Positions 31,431 through 38,883 of a DNA stretch of 64,000 bases are shown here, in pieces (the first letter of the stretch is position 1; each line of letters starts with the position of its first letter). A model generated the notes under the pieces. The model did not search any database, was not told where the DNA came from, and was given only the letters and a program-made list of their open reading frames with translations. This stretch comes from Rhodobacteraceae bacterium 63075 (GTDB lineage Bacteria; Pseudomonadota; Alphaproteobacteria; Rhodobacterales; Rhodobacteraceae), in the NCBI GenBank assembly GCA_003417655.1, contig QVMW01000001.1, positions 372,001 to 436,000 of the forward strand, in the 5' to 3' direction. The translations under genes were made by a program, and so were the position numbers.

Positions 31431-31739
31431 ATGCCGACAGACTATCGCATCTACCTCTTCATCATCCTGGCCTCGGGCCTGATCGTCTACGCCGTCTCCT
31501 TCGTGCCGGCGCTGACGAGTGACGGCTCGGGCGGCTCCGCGCGTGTCGATGAGCGCCGCTATGAGGCCGCGTTCAGCCGCGAAATGGACCATTGCCTTGC
31601 GCAGGGGGGCGACACTGACTGCCAGTGCTTTGCCAGCATCTCCGGGCTGATCCTGGCTGGCGACAGGCCCGCCCTTCCCAACGCGGTCTACGCAGACAAG
31701 CGCGAACTGGCGCGGGGGCAGGCTGCCGGGTCTTGCTGA
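31431..31739 (+). CDS. Small membrane-anchored hypothetical protein
   Basis: A 102-residue protein with an N-terminal hydrophobic helix (IYLFIILASGLIVYAVSFV) followed by an approximately 70-residue hydrophilic domain with three or four cysteines (DHCLAQGGDTDCQCF, AGSC). It could be periplasmic with disulfides. A GGAG about 10 nt upstream supports the start. The family was not recognised. It lies between gnd and the stress-response kinase, convergent with the latter. Confidence 0.6.
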   Translation: MPTDYRIYLFIILASGLIVYAVSFVPALTSDGSGGSARVDERRYEAAFSREMDHCLAQGGDTDCQCFASISGLILAGDRPALPNAVYADKRELARGQAAGSC

Positions 31740-31773
31740 GCAACCGCGACAAGCGCGCGCCGGTGGCCGGCCT

Positions 31774-33525
31774 TCAGCTGCTTTCCTCTTCCGGGCCGTC
31801 CTGTTCAGATGTCAGCGGAAAGACAACATGCATTTCGAAACGGTCGGGAAGATCATTGGTTTCCAGCTTGCCCCCCAGCTGGGTGGCGAAGGATTCGATC
31901 AGGCGTGAGCCCAGCCCCGACCCTTCGGCCACCTCGCCCGCGTCCGTCCCGCCGGCACGTGAATTGACGATGCTGAAGCACAGCGTTCCATCCTCCTGCT
32001 GTTTCAGAGCGATGTTGATCCAGGCCTCGCCCGCGTCACTCACACCGCAATATTTCACCGCGTTCATTGCCGCCTCGGTGGCGAGGAGCGAGAGCGGGAC
32101 CGATTGATCGGGGGTGATCTCGACGGGGTCGAGCTCGGTGGAGACGTTGATGTTCTGGCCGCTTTCGTCCAGCGTGCCGACGATGACCAGTTGCTGGATG
32201 ATATTGTCCAGCAGCTCGTCGGCGCGCAGCATCGAGAGCTTGCGCGCGAGGTAAAGGTAGCGGTGAACGGCCGAGAGAGCCATCACCCGGTCCTGCACGC
32301 GACGCAACTGGCGCTGTGCCTCGGCGCTCTGCGTGGCGCGGATCTGCATGTTCATCATGCTGGAGATCATCTGGAGGTTGTTCTTGACGCGGTGATGAAC
32401 CTCGCGCAGCAGGACGGTCTTTTCCTCCAGGTCCTCTTCGCGGCGCTGGTCGTGCTCTGACAGGCGCCTTGTCATCTCGCGGAATGATCCGGCCAGAACT
32501 TCCAGCTCTTCGGGCGCCCCGTCCAGCCGGGCCTCTCCGAGATCGGTTCTGTCGCCGCTGGCATAGGCGCGCATCCATGAGCGCAGGCGGCGGATATGCC
32601 GGATCACCAGCCGGTGCACCCCGATATAGGCGGCCCCGATCGCGATGATCCAGATCGCAATCGGGAAGTAGAGCGCCATCATGTGTTGATAGGCGGGCAG
32701 GTTTATCCCCTGGTCCCGGGGCATCCAGCTTCCCAGGGCCAAGACACGGTCCTCGACCATCGGCAAGACGGCGAAATCGCGGGTCTCGCCTTCGCGGTTG
32801 CGTGTGCGGAAGGTTTGCCGGCCTCCGGCGGCCAGTGATTGCAGGTCCCTGTCCTCAGGCAACACCCTGCGGCGCCTTTCGTTGAAATCCTTGGTTGCGA
32901 TGATGTCGCCTTCGCTCTGGAACAGGACGAGGTCCAACTCATCACCGGCGCTGGACAAGGTCCCGCTGAGTGCCGAGACCGGCACGGCGATCCAGATCGT
33001 GCCGATGAAACGGCCCTGCTCGACCACCGGGACAGTCACGCTGAACGTGGCGATCCCGCCCAGAAAGCTCAGCGGGCTCAGCAGGGCTTCGTTGCGCGTG
33101 ATGTCCAGCTCGGGCAGGGCCGAAAGACTGCCCTGCGCTTCGGAGTCGGGTTCGAGGGAGCTGCATATCAACCCCGCCTCGTTGTCGCGGTAGCCGGCGA
33201 AGGCGAAATAGCCCGACCGCTTGACGACCCTGGACATGATCGCGTTGCAGGTCTCTTCCTCGGATCGCAAGTCGGGCATCTGCAGCGCGAGCGTATCGGC
33301 CGAGGCGATGGCGGACCGGATCACTTCGCGGCTTTCGGAGACGGCCGTCTGCGTGCGCCCCAGCAACGCCTGCTCGGAGAGCGACTGACGTTCTTCGAGA
33401 ACCCTCTGTGTCTGGTAGACCGACACCAGCGCGAGCGGCAGCATGGCCATGCTGAGGACGATCATGAGCCGGGGCGCCAGCCCCAGATGAAGCCCTCGCC
33501 GTGGCCCTTTCAGCCGCGTGGTCAT
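31774..33525 (-). CDS. General-stress sensor histidine kinase (HWE/HisKA_2 type, PhyK-like)
   Basis: A 583-residue membrane kinase. A first helix (residues about 17-40) is followed by a periplasmic cache-like sensor domain (about 45-280), a second helix (about 285-305), a HAMP-like linker, HisKA_2 with LREVHHRVKNNLQMISS (His about 373) and an ATPase domain (TEAAMNAVKYC about 470; GLGSRLIESF about 545). HRVKNNLQ kinases of this type phosphorylate PhyR. Its ATG overlaps the ecfG stop as ATGA, so it is the third gene of the nepR-ecfG operon. The stimulus is unknown. Confidence 0.88.
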   Translation of the reverse strand: MTTRLKGPRRGLHLGLAPRLMIVLSMAMLPLALVSVYQTQRVLEERQSLSEQALLGRTQTAVSESREVIRSAIASADTLALQMPDLRSEEETCNAIMSRVVKRSGYFAFAGYRDNEAGLICSSLEPDSEAQGSLSALPELDITRNEALLSPLSFLGGIATFSVTVPVVEQGRFIGTIWIAVPVSALSGTLSSAGDELDLVLFQSEGDIIATKDFNERRRRVLPEDRDLQSLAAGGRQTFRTRNREGETRDFAVLPMVEDRVLALGSWMPRDQGINLPAYQHMMALYFPIAIWIIAIGAAYIGVHRLVIRHIRRLRSWMRAYASGDRTDLGEARLDGAPEELEVLAGSFREMTRRLSEHDQRREEDLEEKTVLLREVHHRVKNNLQMISSMMNMQIRATQSAEAQRQLRRVQDRVMALSAVHRYLYLARKLSMLRADELLDNIIQQLVIVGTLDESGQNINVSTELDPVEITPDQSVPLSLLATEAAMNAVKYCGVSDAGEAWINIALKQQEDGTLCFSIVNSRAGGTDAGEVAEGSGLGSRLIESFATQLGGKLETNDLPDRFEMHVVFPLTSEQDGPEEESS

Positions 33526-34076
33526 GCCGCGGGTTTTCCTTTCACCACCGCCATCGTGGCGGAATCGGTCATCTCGAGCGCGTTCTCATCGTCGATCTTC
33601 ATGAGCTCGGCGAGCCGCTTGCGCGCGCGATTGGTGCGGCTCTTGATCGTGCCGACGGCGCAGCCGCACATCTCGGCGGCTTCCTCGTAGGAAAACCCTT
33701 CGACACCGACCAGAACGAGCACCTCGCGCTGGTCATCGCTCAGTTGCGCGAAAGCCTCGCGGAAATCGGCCATGGCAAGATGCCCGTCATGCTCGGGTTT
33801 CTCCGATATCTGCTCGGCCATGACGCCATCGGGGTCTTCCACTTCGCGGCGGCGCTTTCGGTAGAGCGAATAATAGGTGTTGCGCAGGATGGTGAAGAGC
33901 CAGGCGCGCAAGTTCGTTCCGGGCTTGAACTTGTCGAAATTGCCCCAGGCCTTGACGACGGTATCCTGCACCAGGTCGTCCGCCGTGGCGCTATTATGCG
34001 TCAGGCTCATGGCAAAGGCGCGCATGGCCGGCAAATGTTCGATCAGCTCTTCCTTGGGGTCGGAATCTGTGCTCAC
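33522..34076 (-). CDS. ecfG: RNA polymerase ECF sigma factor EcfG (general stress response)
   Basis: A 184-residue ECF sigma factor with region 2 (DLVQDTVVKAWGNFDKFKPGTNLRAW, residues about 34-60) and region 4 (LSDDQREVLVLVGVEGFSYEEAAE, about 118-142; VGTIKSRTNRAR for -35 recognition). It belongs to the EcfG group that controls the alphaproteobacterial general stress response. GTG start overlaps the nepR stop as GTGA; its own stop overlaps the kinase start. It is expected to be held by NepR until phosphorylated PhyR takes NepR away, and to transcribe from the GGAAC-N16/17-CGTT promoters listed here. Confidence 0.95.
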   Translation of the reverse strand: MSTDSDPKEELIEHLPAMRAFAMSLTHNSATADDLVQDTVVKAWGNFDKFKPGTNLRAWLFTILRNTYYSLYRKRRREVEDPDGVMAEQISEKPEHDGHLAMADFREAFAQLSDDQREVLVLVGVEGFSYEEAAEMCGCAVGTIKSRTNRARKRLAELMKIDDENALEMTDSATMAVVKGKPAA

Positions 34077-34246
34077 GACGTGTCCCCTGACTCCTCGTCG
34101 GAGTTGCCGCGTTCCTTCTCGCGCAGCTGGTCCAGCAATTGCGTGAAACGCTCAGGCAACGGTTCCTGAACCGTGTCCGCGTAGACGCGCTTGAGGTTAT
34201 CGTCGATTTGCTGGTTCAACTCTGAGGTCCTGCGTTTGTTTGCCAT
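34073..34246 (-). CDS. nepR: NepR family anti-sigma factor
   Basis: A 57-residue protein, below the usual gene-finding cut-off. It begins MANKRRTSELNQQIDDNL and continues KRVYADTVQEPLPERFTQLL, matching the NepR core QI-DNL-RVY-D--EP-P-RF--LL-QL, then an acidic tail. NepR binds EcfG and is removed by PhyR-P (partner switching). It is the first gene of nepR-ecfG-kinase, and its TGA overlaps the ecfG GTG. It lacks a strong Shine-Dalgarno but lies about 50 nt after an EcfG-like promoter. Confidence 0.93.
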   Translation of the reverse strand: MANKRRTSELNQQIDDNLKRVYADTVQEPLPERFTQLLDQLREKERGNSDEESGDTS

Positions 34247-34296
34247 GGCACCGGTTCTTCTGCATCATCGACCGGGCGCTTTTTTGCACCCGGACG

Positions 34297-34321
34297 GGAA
34301 CATAACACGCCCAAAGGCGTT
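34297..34321 (+). promoter_or_regulatory. EcfG-type promoter for phyR
   Basis: GGAAC (34297-34301), 16-nt spacer, CGTT (34318-34321): an exact match to the alphaproteobacterial EcfG consensus. The predicted transcript starts about 28 nt before the phyR ATG at 34356. Confidence 0.85.
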
Positions 34322-34328
34322 TGGTTCC
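34304..34328 (-). promoter_or_regulatory. EcfG-like promoter for nepR-ecfG-kinase
   Basis: On the bottom strand, GGAAC (34328-34324), 16-nt spacer and TGTT (34307-34304), one mismatch in the -10. It overlaps the phyR promoter over 18 bp, so the two divergent promoters share DNA and RNA polymerase binding should be mutually exclusive. Confidence 0.7.
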
Positions 34329-34355
34329 ACGATGAGAAGTTTTTTTGAGGACGCC

Positions 34356-35174
34356 ATGACAGACTCCAACACCCAGCCCGACCTGACAGGGCAGATCGCC
34401 GATGATCTTCCGTTTCTTCGCCGCTATGCGCGCGCCCTGACCGGCAGCCAGAAAACCGGGGATCATTATGCAGCGTCGACGCTCGAGGCCCTGCTGGCCG
34501 ATCAGGGCGTGTTCGAAAGCGAGCTCGCGCCAAGGGTCGCGCTGTTCCGTGCATTTCACCAGATATGGGTGTCTTCCGGTTCTCCCGTTGAAGAGGCCTC
34601 CGGGTCGGGCGACGCCGAGGCCCGCGCGCAATGGCGCTTGGCGCAACTGACGCCCAACACGCGCGAGGCGCTCCTTCTGCACAGCATCGAGGGCTTCCAG
34701 ACCAGCCAGATCGCCGCGATCCTCGATGTGACCCCCGACGAGGCTGCCGAGTTGCTGGCGATCGCCCGGCGCGAGATGTCGGGCGAGATCCGCGGCCGGA
34801 TCATGGTGATCGAGGACGAGGCGATCATCGCGATGGACATCATGGCGATCGTCGAGAGCATGGGCCATGCAGTGACAGGCAATGCCCGCACCCGCGATCA
34901 GGCGGTCGAGCTGGCGCGGCGCGATCCGCCGGACATGATCCTGGCCGATATTCAGCTGGCCGACAAATCCTCGGGCATCGACGCGGTCAACCAGATTCTG
35001 GGCGATATGGGCGAGTTGCCTGTCGTCTTCATCACCGCCTTCCCCGAGCGTCTGCTCACCGGCGAGAGGCCCGAGCCGGCCTTCCTGATCGCGAAGCCCT
35101 ATTCTGAGGAACAGGTCATGTCGGCGGTCAGCCAGGCGATGTTCTTTGCCAGCACCAAAACCTTGCAGGCCTGA
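34356..35174 (+). CDS. phyR: Response regulator PhyR, anti-anti-sigma factor
   Basis: A 272-residue protein. Residues 1-140 form an EcfG-like sigma decoy domain (LPFLRRYARALTGS; LTPNTREALLLHSIEGFQTSQIA), and residues about 147-265 form a receiver (VIEDEAII; phospho-acceptor Asp in MILADIQLAD, about 197; KPY). When phosphorylated it binds NepR and frees EcfG. GAGGA lies 4 nt before ATG 34356; an earlier in-frame ATG at 34332 has no ribosome-binding site and would fall at the predicted transcription start. A terminator follows. Confidence 0.95.
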   Translation: MTDSNTQPDLTGQIADDLPFLRRYARALTGSQKTGDHYAASTLEALLADQGVFESELAPRVALFRAFHQIWVSSGSPVEEASGSGDAEARAQWRLAQLTPNTREALLLHSIEGFQTSQIAAILDVTPDEAAELLAIARREMSGEIRGRIMVIEDEAIIAMDIMAIVESMGHAVTGNARTRDQAVELARRDPPDMILADIQLADKSSGIDAVNQILGDMGELPVVFITAFPERLLTGERPEPAFLIAKPYSEEQVMSAVSQAMFFASTKTLQA

Positions 35175-35180
35175 AAAGCC

Positions 35181-35213
35181 AAAGCCCCGCGCCGAATAGT
35201 GCGCGGGGCTTTT
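35181..35213 (+). terminator. phyR terminator
   Basis: 12-bp stem AAAGCCCCGCGC/GCGCGGGGCTTT with an 8-nt loop, then TTCCC. It lies 7 bp after the phyR stop. Confidence 0.85.
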
Positions 35214-35255
35214 CCCGTCAAAGGGCTGGCGTGTTTTTCAGGTCAGGCCTCGCCG

Positions 35256-35426
35256 TTACGGTGTGCGGCCCTTGAGAGCCCGGACCACCATGGCGATGAC
35301 GAAAAGCGCCAGGAAGATCACGAAGAGGATCTGAGCGATCCCGGCCGAGGCCGAGGCGATTCCGCCGAAGCCGAACACGCCGGCGATCACGGCGACGATG
35401 AAGAAGAGTATTGCCCAGTAGAGCAT
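35256..35426 (-). CDS. DUF1328 family small membrane protein (YtjA-like)
   Basis: A 56-residue protein, [16 protein letters not shown] then [17 protein letters not shown], two membrane helices, the YtjA/DUF1328 pattern. It is a frequent general-stress gene in proteobacteria; its molecular role is unknown. GGAGG 6 nt before ATG 35426 fixes the start; a longer frame lacks homology. A perfect EcfG promoter lies upstream. Confidence 0.92.
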   Translation of the reverse strand: MLYWAILFFIVAVIAGVFGFGGIASASAGIAQILFVIFLALFVIAMVVRALKGRTP

Positions 35427-35462
35427 TGTGAGCCTCCATTGATTGATTGCGATTGGCTGCAA

Positions 35463-35488
35463 AACGCCCGCGCGATCCGAAAAGTTCC
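35463..35488 (-). promoter_or_regulatory. EcfG promoter for the DUF1328 gene
   Basis: Bottom strand GGAAC (35488-35484), 17-nt spacer, CGTT (35466-35463). The predicted 5' leader is about 30 nt. Confidence 0.85.
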
Positions 35489-35548
35489 TCGAAAATGGGC
35501 AGCGCGGCAGCGCCGGCGGCTTTCGGCTCGCCGATCTGCGGATTAGCG

Positions 35549-35573
35549 GGAACATCAGGGCCGCGCGCGCGTT
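35549..35573 (+). promoter_or_regulatory. EcfG promoter for the DUF883 gene
   Basis: GGAAC (35549-35553), 16-nt spacer, CGTT (35570-35573). The predicted leader is about 30 nt to ATG 35610. Confidence 0.85.
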
Positions 35574-35609
35574 GAGAGCCTGACAGACAATCTGAAGGAG
35601 GCCTTGGAC

Positions 35610-35939
35610 ATGGCAAATTCGAAAACATCAAACGCTGCTCCGCAGAAAGATATCGAACAGCTCAACGACCAGATCGCGACGCTGAAACAGGATATCGCGG
35701 AGATATCCCAGACCCTTTCGGGCCTCGGGAAGTCGTCGCGCGATGCCGCAGGCGATCATGTGCGCGAGAGAGCCGCGCATCTGCGTGATGCCGGAGAGGA
35801 ACAGCTGCACGCGGCCCGTCAACAGGCCGACGTGCTGGGCCGCCAGGCTGCCGATACCGTGCGCGACCAACCGGCGGTAGCTGTCGGCATGGCGGTCGGC
35901 CTCGGCTTTCTGCTGGGCTTCGTGACCGGGCGGAAGTAA
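35610..35939 (+). CDS. DUF883 family protein (ElaB/YqjD-like)
   Basis: A 109-residue protein: an amphipathic, coiled-coil N-terminal region ([37 protein letters not shown]) and a C-terminal membrane helix ([21 protein letters not shown]). Relatives such as ElaB and YqjD anchor ribosomes to the inner membrane in stationary phase. GGAGG 8 nt before ATG 35610 is preferred to the TTG at 35604. It is followed 3 bp later by a holin-like gene in the same transcript. Confidence 0.88.
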   Translation: MANSKTSNAAPQKDIEQLNDQIATLKQDIAEISQTLSGLGKSSRDAAGDHVRERAAHLRDAGEEQLHAARQQADVLGRQAADTVRDQPAVAVGMAVGLGFLLGFVTGRK

Positions 35940-35942
35940 CCG

Positions 35943-36323
35943 ATGACTGGTTTCGTTTCCGCAATACAGGATCGAGCGCGCCAGGCAGCGCGCGCGACGG
36001 CCTTCAGCGTGATGGGAGTGGTGTTCGGCCTGGTCGGGCTCGGCTTTCTGACCGTCGCCTTGTGGATCGTGGTGGCAAATCACGAAAGCGCGCTCGTGGC
36101 CTATTCGGTCATCGGGGGGCTTTACGTCGTGCTGGGGTTCATCCTGCTGGCGCTTGGCGCACAGACGGGCGGGAGCCCGGACACCGGGCATCGGTCCGGG
36201 CATCGGCATGACACCCGTGACCACGCCCCGGAGGCACCGGCGAAAGAGCCGCTGGTTCAGATCGCCGAGGGCTTTGCTGTCGGCATGCAAGCAGGGCGCG
36301 CCATGCGTGAGGAGCGCGACTAG
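35943..36323 (+). CDS. Phage holin family/DUF1469-like membrane protein
   Basis: A 126-residue protein with two membrane helices (TAFSVMGVVFGLVGLGFLTVALW; LVAYSVIGGLYVVLGFILLALG) and a hydrophilic His-rich tail (GHRSGHRHDTRDH). This resembles the Phage_holin_3_6/DUF1469 family often encoded next to DUF883 proteins in stress operons. Its stop overlaps by 4 bp the convergent receiver-like gene. Confidence 0.7.
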   Translation: MTGFVSAIQDRARQAARATAFSVMGVVFGLVGLGFLTVALWIVVANHESALVAYSVIGGLYVVLGFILLALGAQTGGSPDTGHRSGHRHDTRDHAPEAPAKEPLVQIAEGFAVGMQAGRAMREERD

Positions 36324-36730
36324 CGCGATCCGATATCGGCCAGCGCGTCGCGGATCATCTGGTCGGTGAAGGGGCGCACCAACATGCCCCAGCCGCGCGC
36401 CTGCGCGTCCTTCTCGTCATCTTCGCCGATGGTGAGAATGATGCGCGCGCCATGATCGGCCAAGTGCCGGTCAAGGCCCAGTTCGATCACCTGATCATAG
36501 CGCATTTCGAGAAATGCCGCCGAAATCCGCTTGTCGAGGTCCAAGTGGCGCGGCACCTCTACCGGATCATTGACATGGATCGTTTCGCAGGGGCCCAGGT
36601 CCCTGAGCGAGCCGATGATATCCTCGGCAATCAAAGCATCCCGCTCGAAGACCAGGAAGATCGGCTGTGCCGGATCCATGGAATCGGATGTGACTGTCAC
36701 GGGGTCTCTCGAAAGTCTTTCGTGCAACAT
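36320..36730 (-). CDS. Receiver-like protein with altered phospho-acceptor
   Basis: About 136 residues (longer in-frame starts reach 36760). It has a response-regulator fold: FLVFERDALIAEDIIGSL (beta1-alpha1), a central strand AAFLEMRYD where the phospho-Asp should be, IILTIGEDDE, and a final PFTDQMI. The usual LD at the end of beta3 is LE, so the phospho-acceptor Asp seems replaced by Glu, a classic phospho-mimic. ATG 36730 was chosen because a 26-bp inverted repeat lies just upstream of it and would otherwise be coding; no start has a good ribosome-binding site. It may modulate the PhyR system. Confidence 0.65.
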   Translation of the reverse strand: MLHERLSRDPVTVTSDSMDPAQPIFLVFERDALIAEDIIGSLRDLGPCETIHVNDPVEVPRHLDLDKRISAAFLEMRYDQVIELGLDRHLADHGARIILTIGEDDEKDAQARGWGMLVRPFTDQMIRDALADIGSR

Positions 36731-36756
36731 GTCGCTTTGATGAAGCATCAAGCGAC
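36731..36756. promoter_or_regulatory. Inverted repeat in the divergent region before the Crp/Fnr gene
   Basis: GTCGCTTTGATG (36731-36742), AAG, CATCAAGCGAC (36746-36756): an 11-bp dyad with one bulged base. It sits between the receiver-like gene and the Crp/Fnr gene and is a candidate operator, possibly autoregulatory. Confidence 0.5.
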
Positions 36757-36776
36757 GCATTGCATTAAACTATGAC

Positions 36777-37529
36777 ATGTTGAGGAGGGAAAGTACCATT
36801 CCGGCCAAGTGCCAGAATTGCCCTTTGCGCAGCTTGTCCCTGTTTTCTCCGATGTCTGAGAGCGAGGTCGACTTCATGCAGAAGTTCAAGGCCGGCGAGC
36901 TCGATGCCGTGCCGGGCACGACCCTCATGATGGAGGGGTCGAGCAGCCCGCATCTTTACACGGTGCTCGAAGGCATGGGCCTGCGATACAAGACGCTGGC
37001 AAGCGGCGAGAGGCAGGTTGTCAACATCGTGCTGCCGGGAGATTTCATCGGCCTGCAAGCGGGGGTGATGCAGGAGATGCAGCACTCTGTCGAGGCGACG
37101 ACGGACATGACGCTCTGCGTCTTCGACCGCAAGGACCTGTGGAGCCTCTTTCGCGATCACCCTGAGCGCGCCTATGATCTGACATGGCTTTCGGCCGTGG
37201 AGGAGTATCTTCTGGGCGAGAGCCTCGCCGTTCTGGGGCATATGAGCGGAATCGAGCGTATCGCAACCACCTTCTCGCGGCTCTTCGCGCGCGGCTCGGC
37301 GCTGGGGCTGGTGACGGGAACACGGATGCCCTTCCCCTACAAGCAGCAGGACCTGGCCGATGCGCTCGGCCTGTCGCTGGTGCATACCAACAAGACGCTT
37401 CGGCAGCTGCGCGAGCGCGGTGTCGCCGCGTGGAGGGGCGGGGTGCTGGAGATCATGGACATCGGCGCGCTGCACGGTATCGCCGGGATCGAGGAAGAGG
37501 CTGACGCACGCAGGCGCCCGTTGATCTGA
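36777..37529 (+). CDS. Crp/Fnr family transcriptional regulator
   Basis: A 250-residue regulator: a cyclic-nucleotide-binding-like beta barrel (residues about 35-150, GDFIGLQAG) and a C-terminal winged helix (QQDLADALGLSLVHTNKTLRQL, about 200-222). Two N-terminal cysteines (KCQNCPLR, Cys12 and Cys15) recall the FNR group, but the four-cysteine cluster is incomplete, so iron-sulfur binding is doubtful. ATG 36777 has no ribosome-binding site upstream; instead AGGAGG occurs at codons 3-4, nine bases before an ATT codon. The mRNA may be leaderless, or the true start may be unusual. Confidence 0.85.
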   Translation: MLRRESTIPAKCQNCPLRSLSLFSPMSESEVDFMQKFKAGELDAVPGTTLMMEGSSSPHLYTVLEGMGLRYKTLASGERQVVNIVLPGDFIGLQAGVMQEMQHSVEATTDMTLCVFDRKDLWSLFRDHPERAYDLTWLSAVEEYLLGESLAVLGHMSGIERIATTFSRLFARGSALGLVTGTRMPFPYKQQDLADALGLSLVHTNKTLRQLRERGVAAWRGGVLEIMDIGALHGIAGIEEEADARRRPLI

Positions 37530-37949
37530 CCTCGCTTATCCTGCTGCCGCCGCTCAATGCCATGAGGATGATCAGAGCGGGATAGACGATGCTGGTGATC
37601 GGGCCTGAGAAGGACACGGCAAGCCGGACCAATCCACCCAGACGCGCCGGTCGATCACCTGGTAGAGCTGCCGCGCAATCTTCAGTGCCTTGTCTTTTTG
37701 CTTGTCGGAGTCGATATCGGAGAGGTTGATCACATGCGCCGCGGCCTCGAACCGCTCCGAGCGGCCATGTTCGATGAAGGCGCGCATGGCGGCGCGCGGT
37801 GTCGAGAGGTCGAGGTCATCGGGACGCGGGCCGAGCCCCTCGTTGAGCGTGTCCGCAGGATACCGGGCCTCGGGGCTCTCTTGAGCCGGGGCGCCCGTGC
37901 AAAGCAGCGCCGTGACCAGAACGAGTATGATCCTGACAGGAAATCCCAT
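37530..37949 (-). pseudogene. Truncated mechanosensitive-channel-like gene remnant
   Basis: ATG 37949 opens a frame with a signal peptide (MGFPVRIILVLVTALLCTGAPAQ) and a domain with LDLSTPRAAMRAFI and QLYQVIDRRVWVDWSGL, as at the periplasmic N-terminus of MscS-like channels of Rhodobacterales. The frame then ends at 37572 without any channel domain. In the next frame the DNA encodes a hydrophobic helix (AVSFSGPITSIVYPALI) running toward the Crp/Fnr gene. The likeliest reading is a deletion or frameshift joining two fragments. A short secreted protein of 125 residues is the alternative. Confidence 0.5.
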
Positions 37950-38020
37950 GGCTGCCAAACGTGCGAAGGGGCGGATGGTTCCACCCCTTCGCACGCATTT
38001 CAGGCACTACCGCTTTCTCC

Positions 38021-38506
38021 TCAGGGCAGCGAGACAACGTCATGTGTGCCCAGATCGGGCCTGTCCTTGCCGCCGAAGGCGGAGCGGGAGGCGATCTCGG
38101 CCGCGAATTGCGTCGCATTTGCCTCGATCGTCCAGATTTCAGCCTCTTCCGGCTTCAATTCAAGCGCCACGGCCTCGGAGGCCTGCGGACCGTCTTCGAA
38201 AAAGGCCGAAGCGTAGACGTTCCAGAGCTGTTCGAGCCTTTTCTCGTCATCGCTCACGGCCAGATGGCCGCTGACACAGGCATAGAAGCGCTCATCGGGG
38301 CTCTGCACGGTAAAATGCACCTTGGCCCCTTCTTGCGCGAGCTTGTTGTCGGGTGCCGTCAGGAACCAGACGGACTCGCTGTCTTTCTCCAAGAGGGGCG
38401 TCATCGGGCGCATATGCATGCTGCCTCCTGCAAGCCCCATCATGCCAGCGGTCTGGCTCTTGAGCCGCAGCCACAGTTCTCTCTTGAGTTCGGATGAATC
38501 GGTCAT
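38021..38506 (-). CDS. Pyridoxamine 5'-phosphate oxidase-family general stress protein
   Basis: A 161-residue protein beginning MTDSSELKRELWLRLKSQ, with the split-barrel flavin-binding fold of general stress protein 26 (GGSMHMRPM about residue 30; SVWFLTAPDNKLAQEG about 46; YACVSGHLAV about 79; WNVYASAFFEDG about 98). The substrate is unknown; relatives bind FMN, FAD or F420. Its ATG overlaps the stop of the CsbD-like gene as TGATG, so both come from one EcfG promoter. Confidence 0.88.
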   Translation of the reverse strand: MTDSSELKRELWLRLKSQTAGMMGLAGGSMHMRPMTPLLEKDSESVWFLTAPDNKLAQEGAKVHFTVQSPDERFYACVSGHLAVSDDEKRLEQLWNVYASAFFEDGPQASEAVALELKPEEAEIWTIEANATQFAAEIASRSAFGGKDRPDLGTHDVVSLP

Positions 38507-38706
38507 CAGCCTGCCCTTCTGCACCAGTCTTCGAACTTGCGTTCGGCCTCGTGCTTTTCGCATTCATAGTTTTCCTGGATAAGGTCGACGATCTTGTCGC
38601 GCTCACCACCGGATTCTTCCAGCTCTTCGGCGCTCAGTTTAGGCCATTCTGCATGGGCGCTGTCCTTGAGTCGTTGCCAGTTCGCCAGGACTTGTTCCCG
38701 TTTCAT
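38506..38706 (-). CDS. CsbD-like small stress protein
   Basis: A 66-residue, highly charged helical protein (NWQRLKDSAHAEWPKLSAEELEES, KHEAERKFEDWCRR) resembling the CsbD family found in general stress regulons. AAAGGAG lies 8-9 nt before the ATG. It is the first gene of a two-gene unit with the PNPOx-like protein, behind a perfect EcfG promoter. Confidence 0.8.
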   Translation of the reverse strand: MKREQVLANWQRLKDSAHAEWPKLSAEELEESGGERDKIVDLIQENYECEKHEAERKFEDWCRRAG

Positions 38707-38736
38707 GGTGAACTCCTTTCCGTTGCGTGTGAGAAA

Positions 38737-38761
38737 AACGCACGGTGCCGTGAATTGTTCC
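38737..38761 (-). promoter_or_regulatory. EcfG promoter for csbD-like/PNPOx operon
   Basis: Bottom strand GGAAC (38761-38757), 16-nt spacer, CGTT (38740-38737), then T-rich. The predicted leader is about 25 nt. Confidence 0.87.
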
Positions 38762-38850
38762 TGCTGTCGGAAAACAAGACCCTGCGCTTGGGCGCCTGGG
38801 CGATCAAAGGGCCGGTCAGAGGCCTGTCTTCATCTCCCCGGGACCCGGCC

Positions 38851-38883
38851 AGAAAAATGCCCCCGCCATGAATTGGCGAGGGC
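38851..38883 (-). terminator. Rho-independent terminator of the candidate small RNA
   Basis: On the bottom strand GCCCTCGCC, loop AATTCAT, GGCGGGGGC (9 bp, one G-T pair), then ATTTTTCT. Confidence 0.8.
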
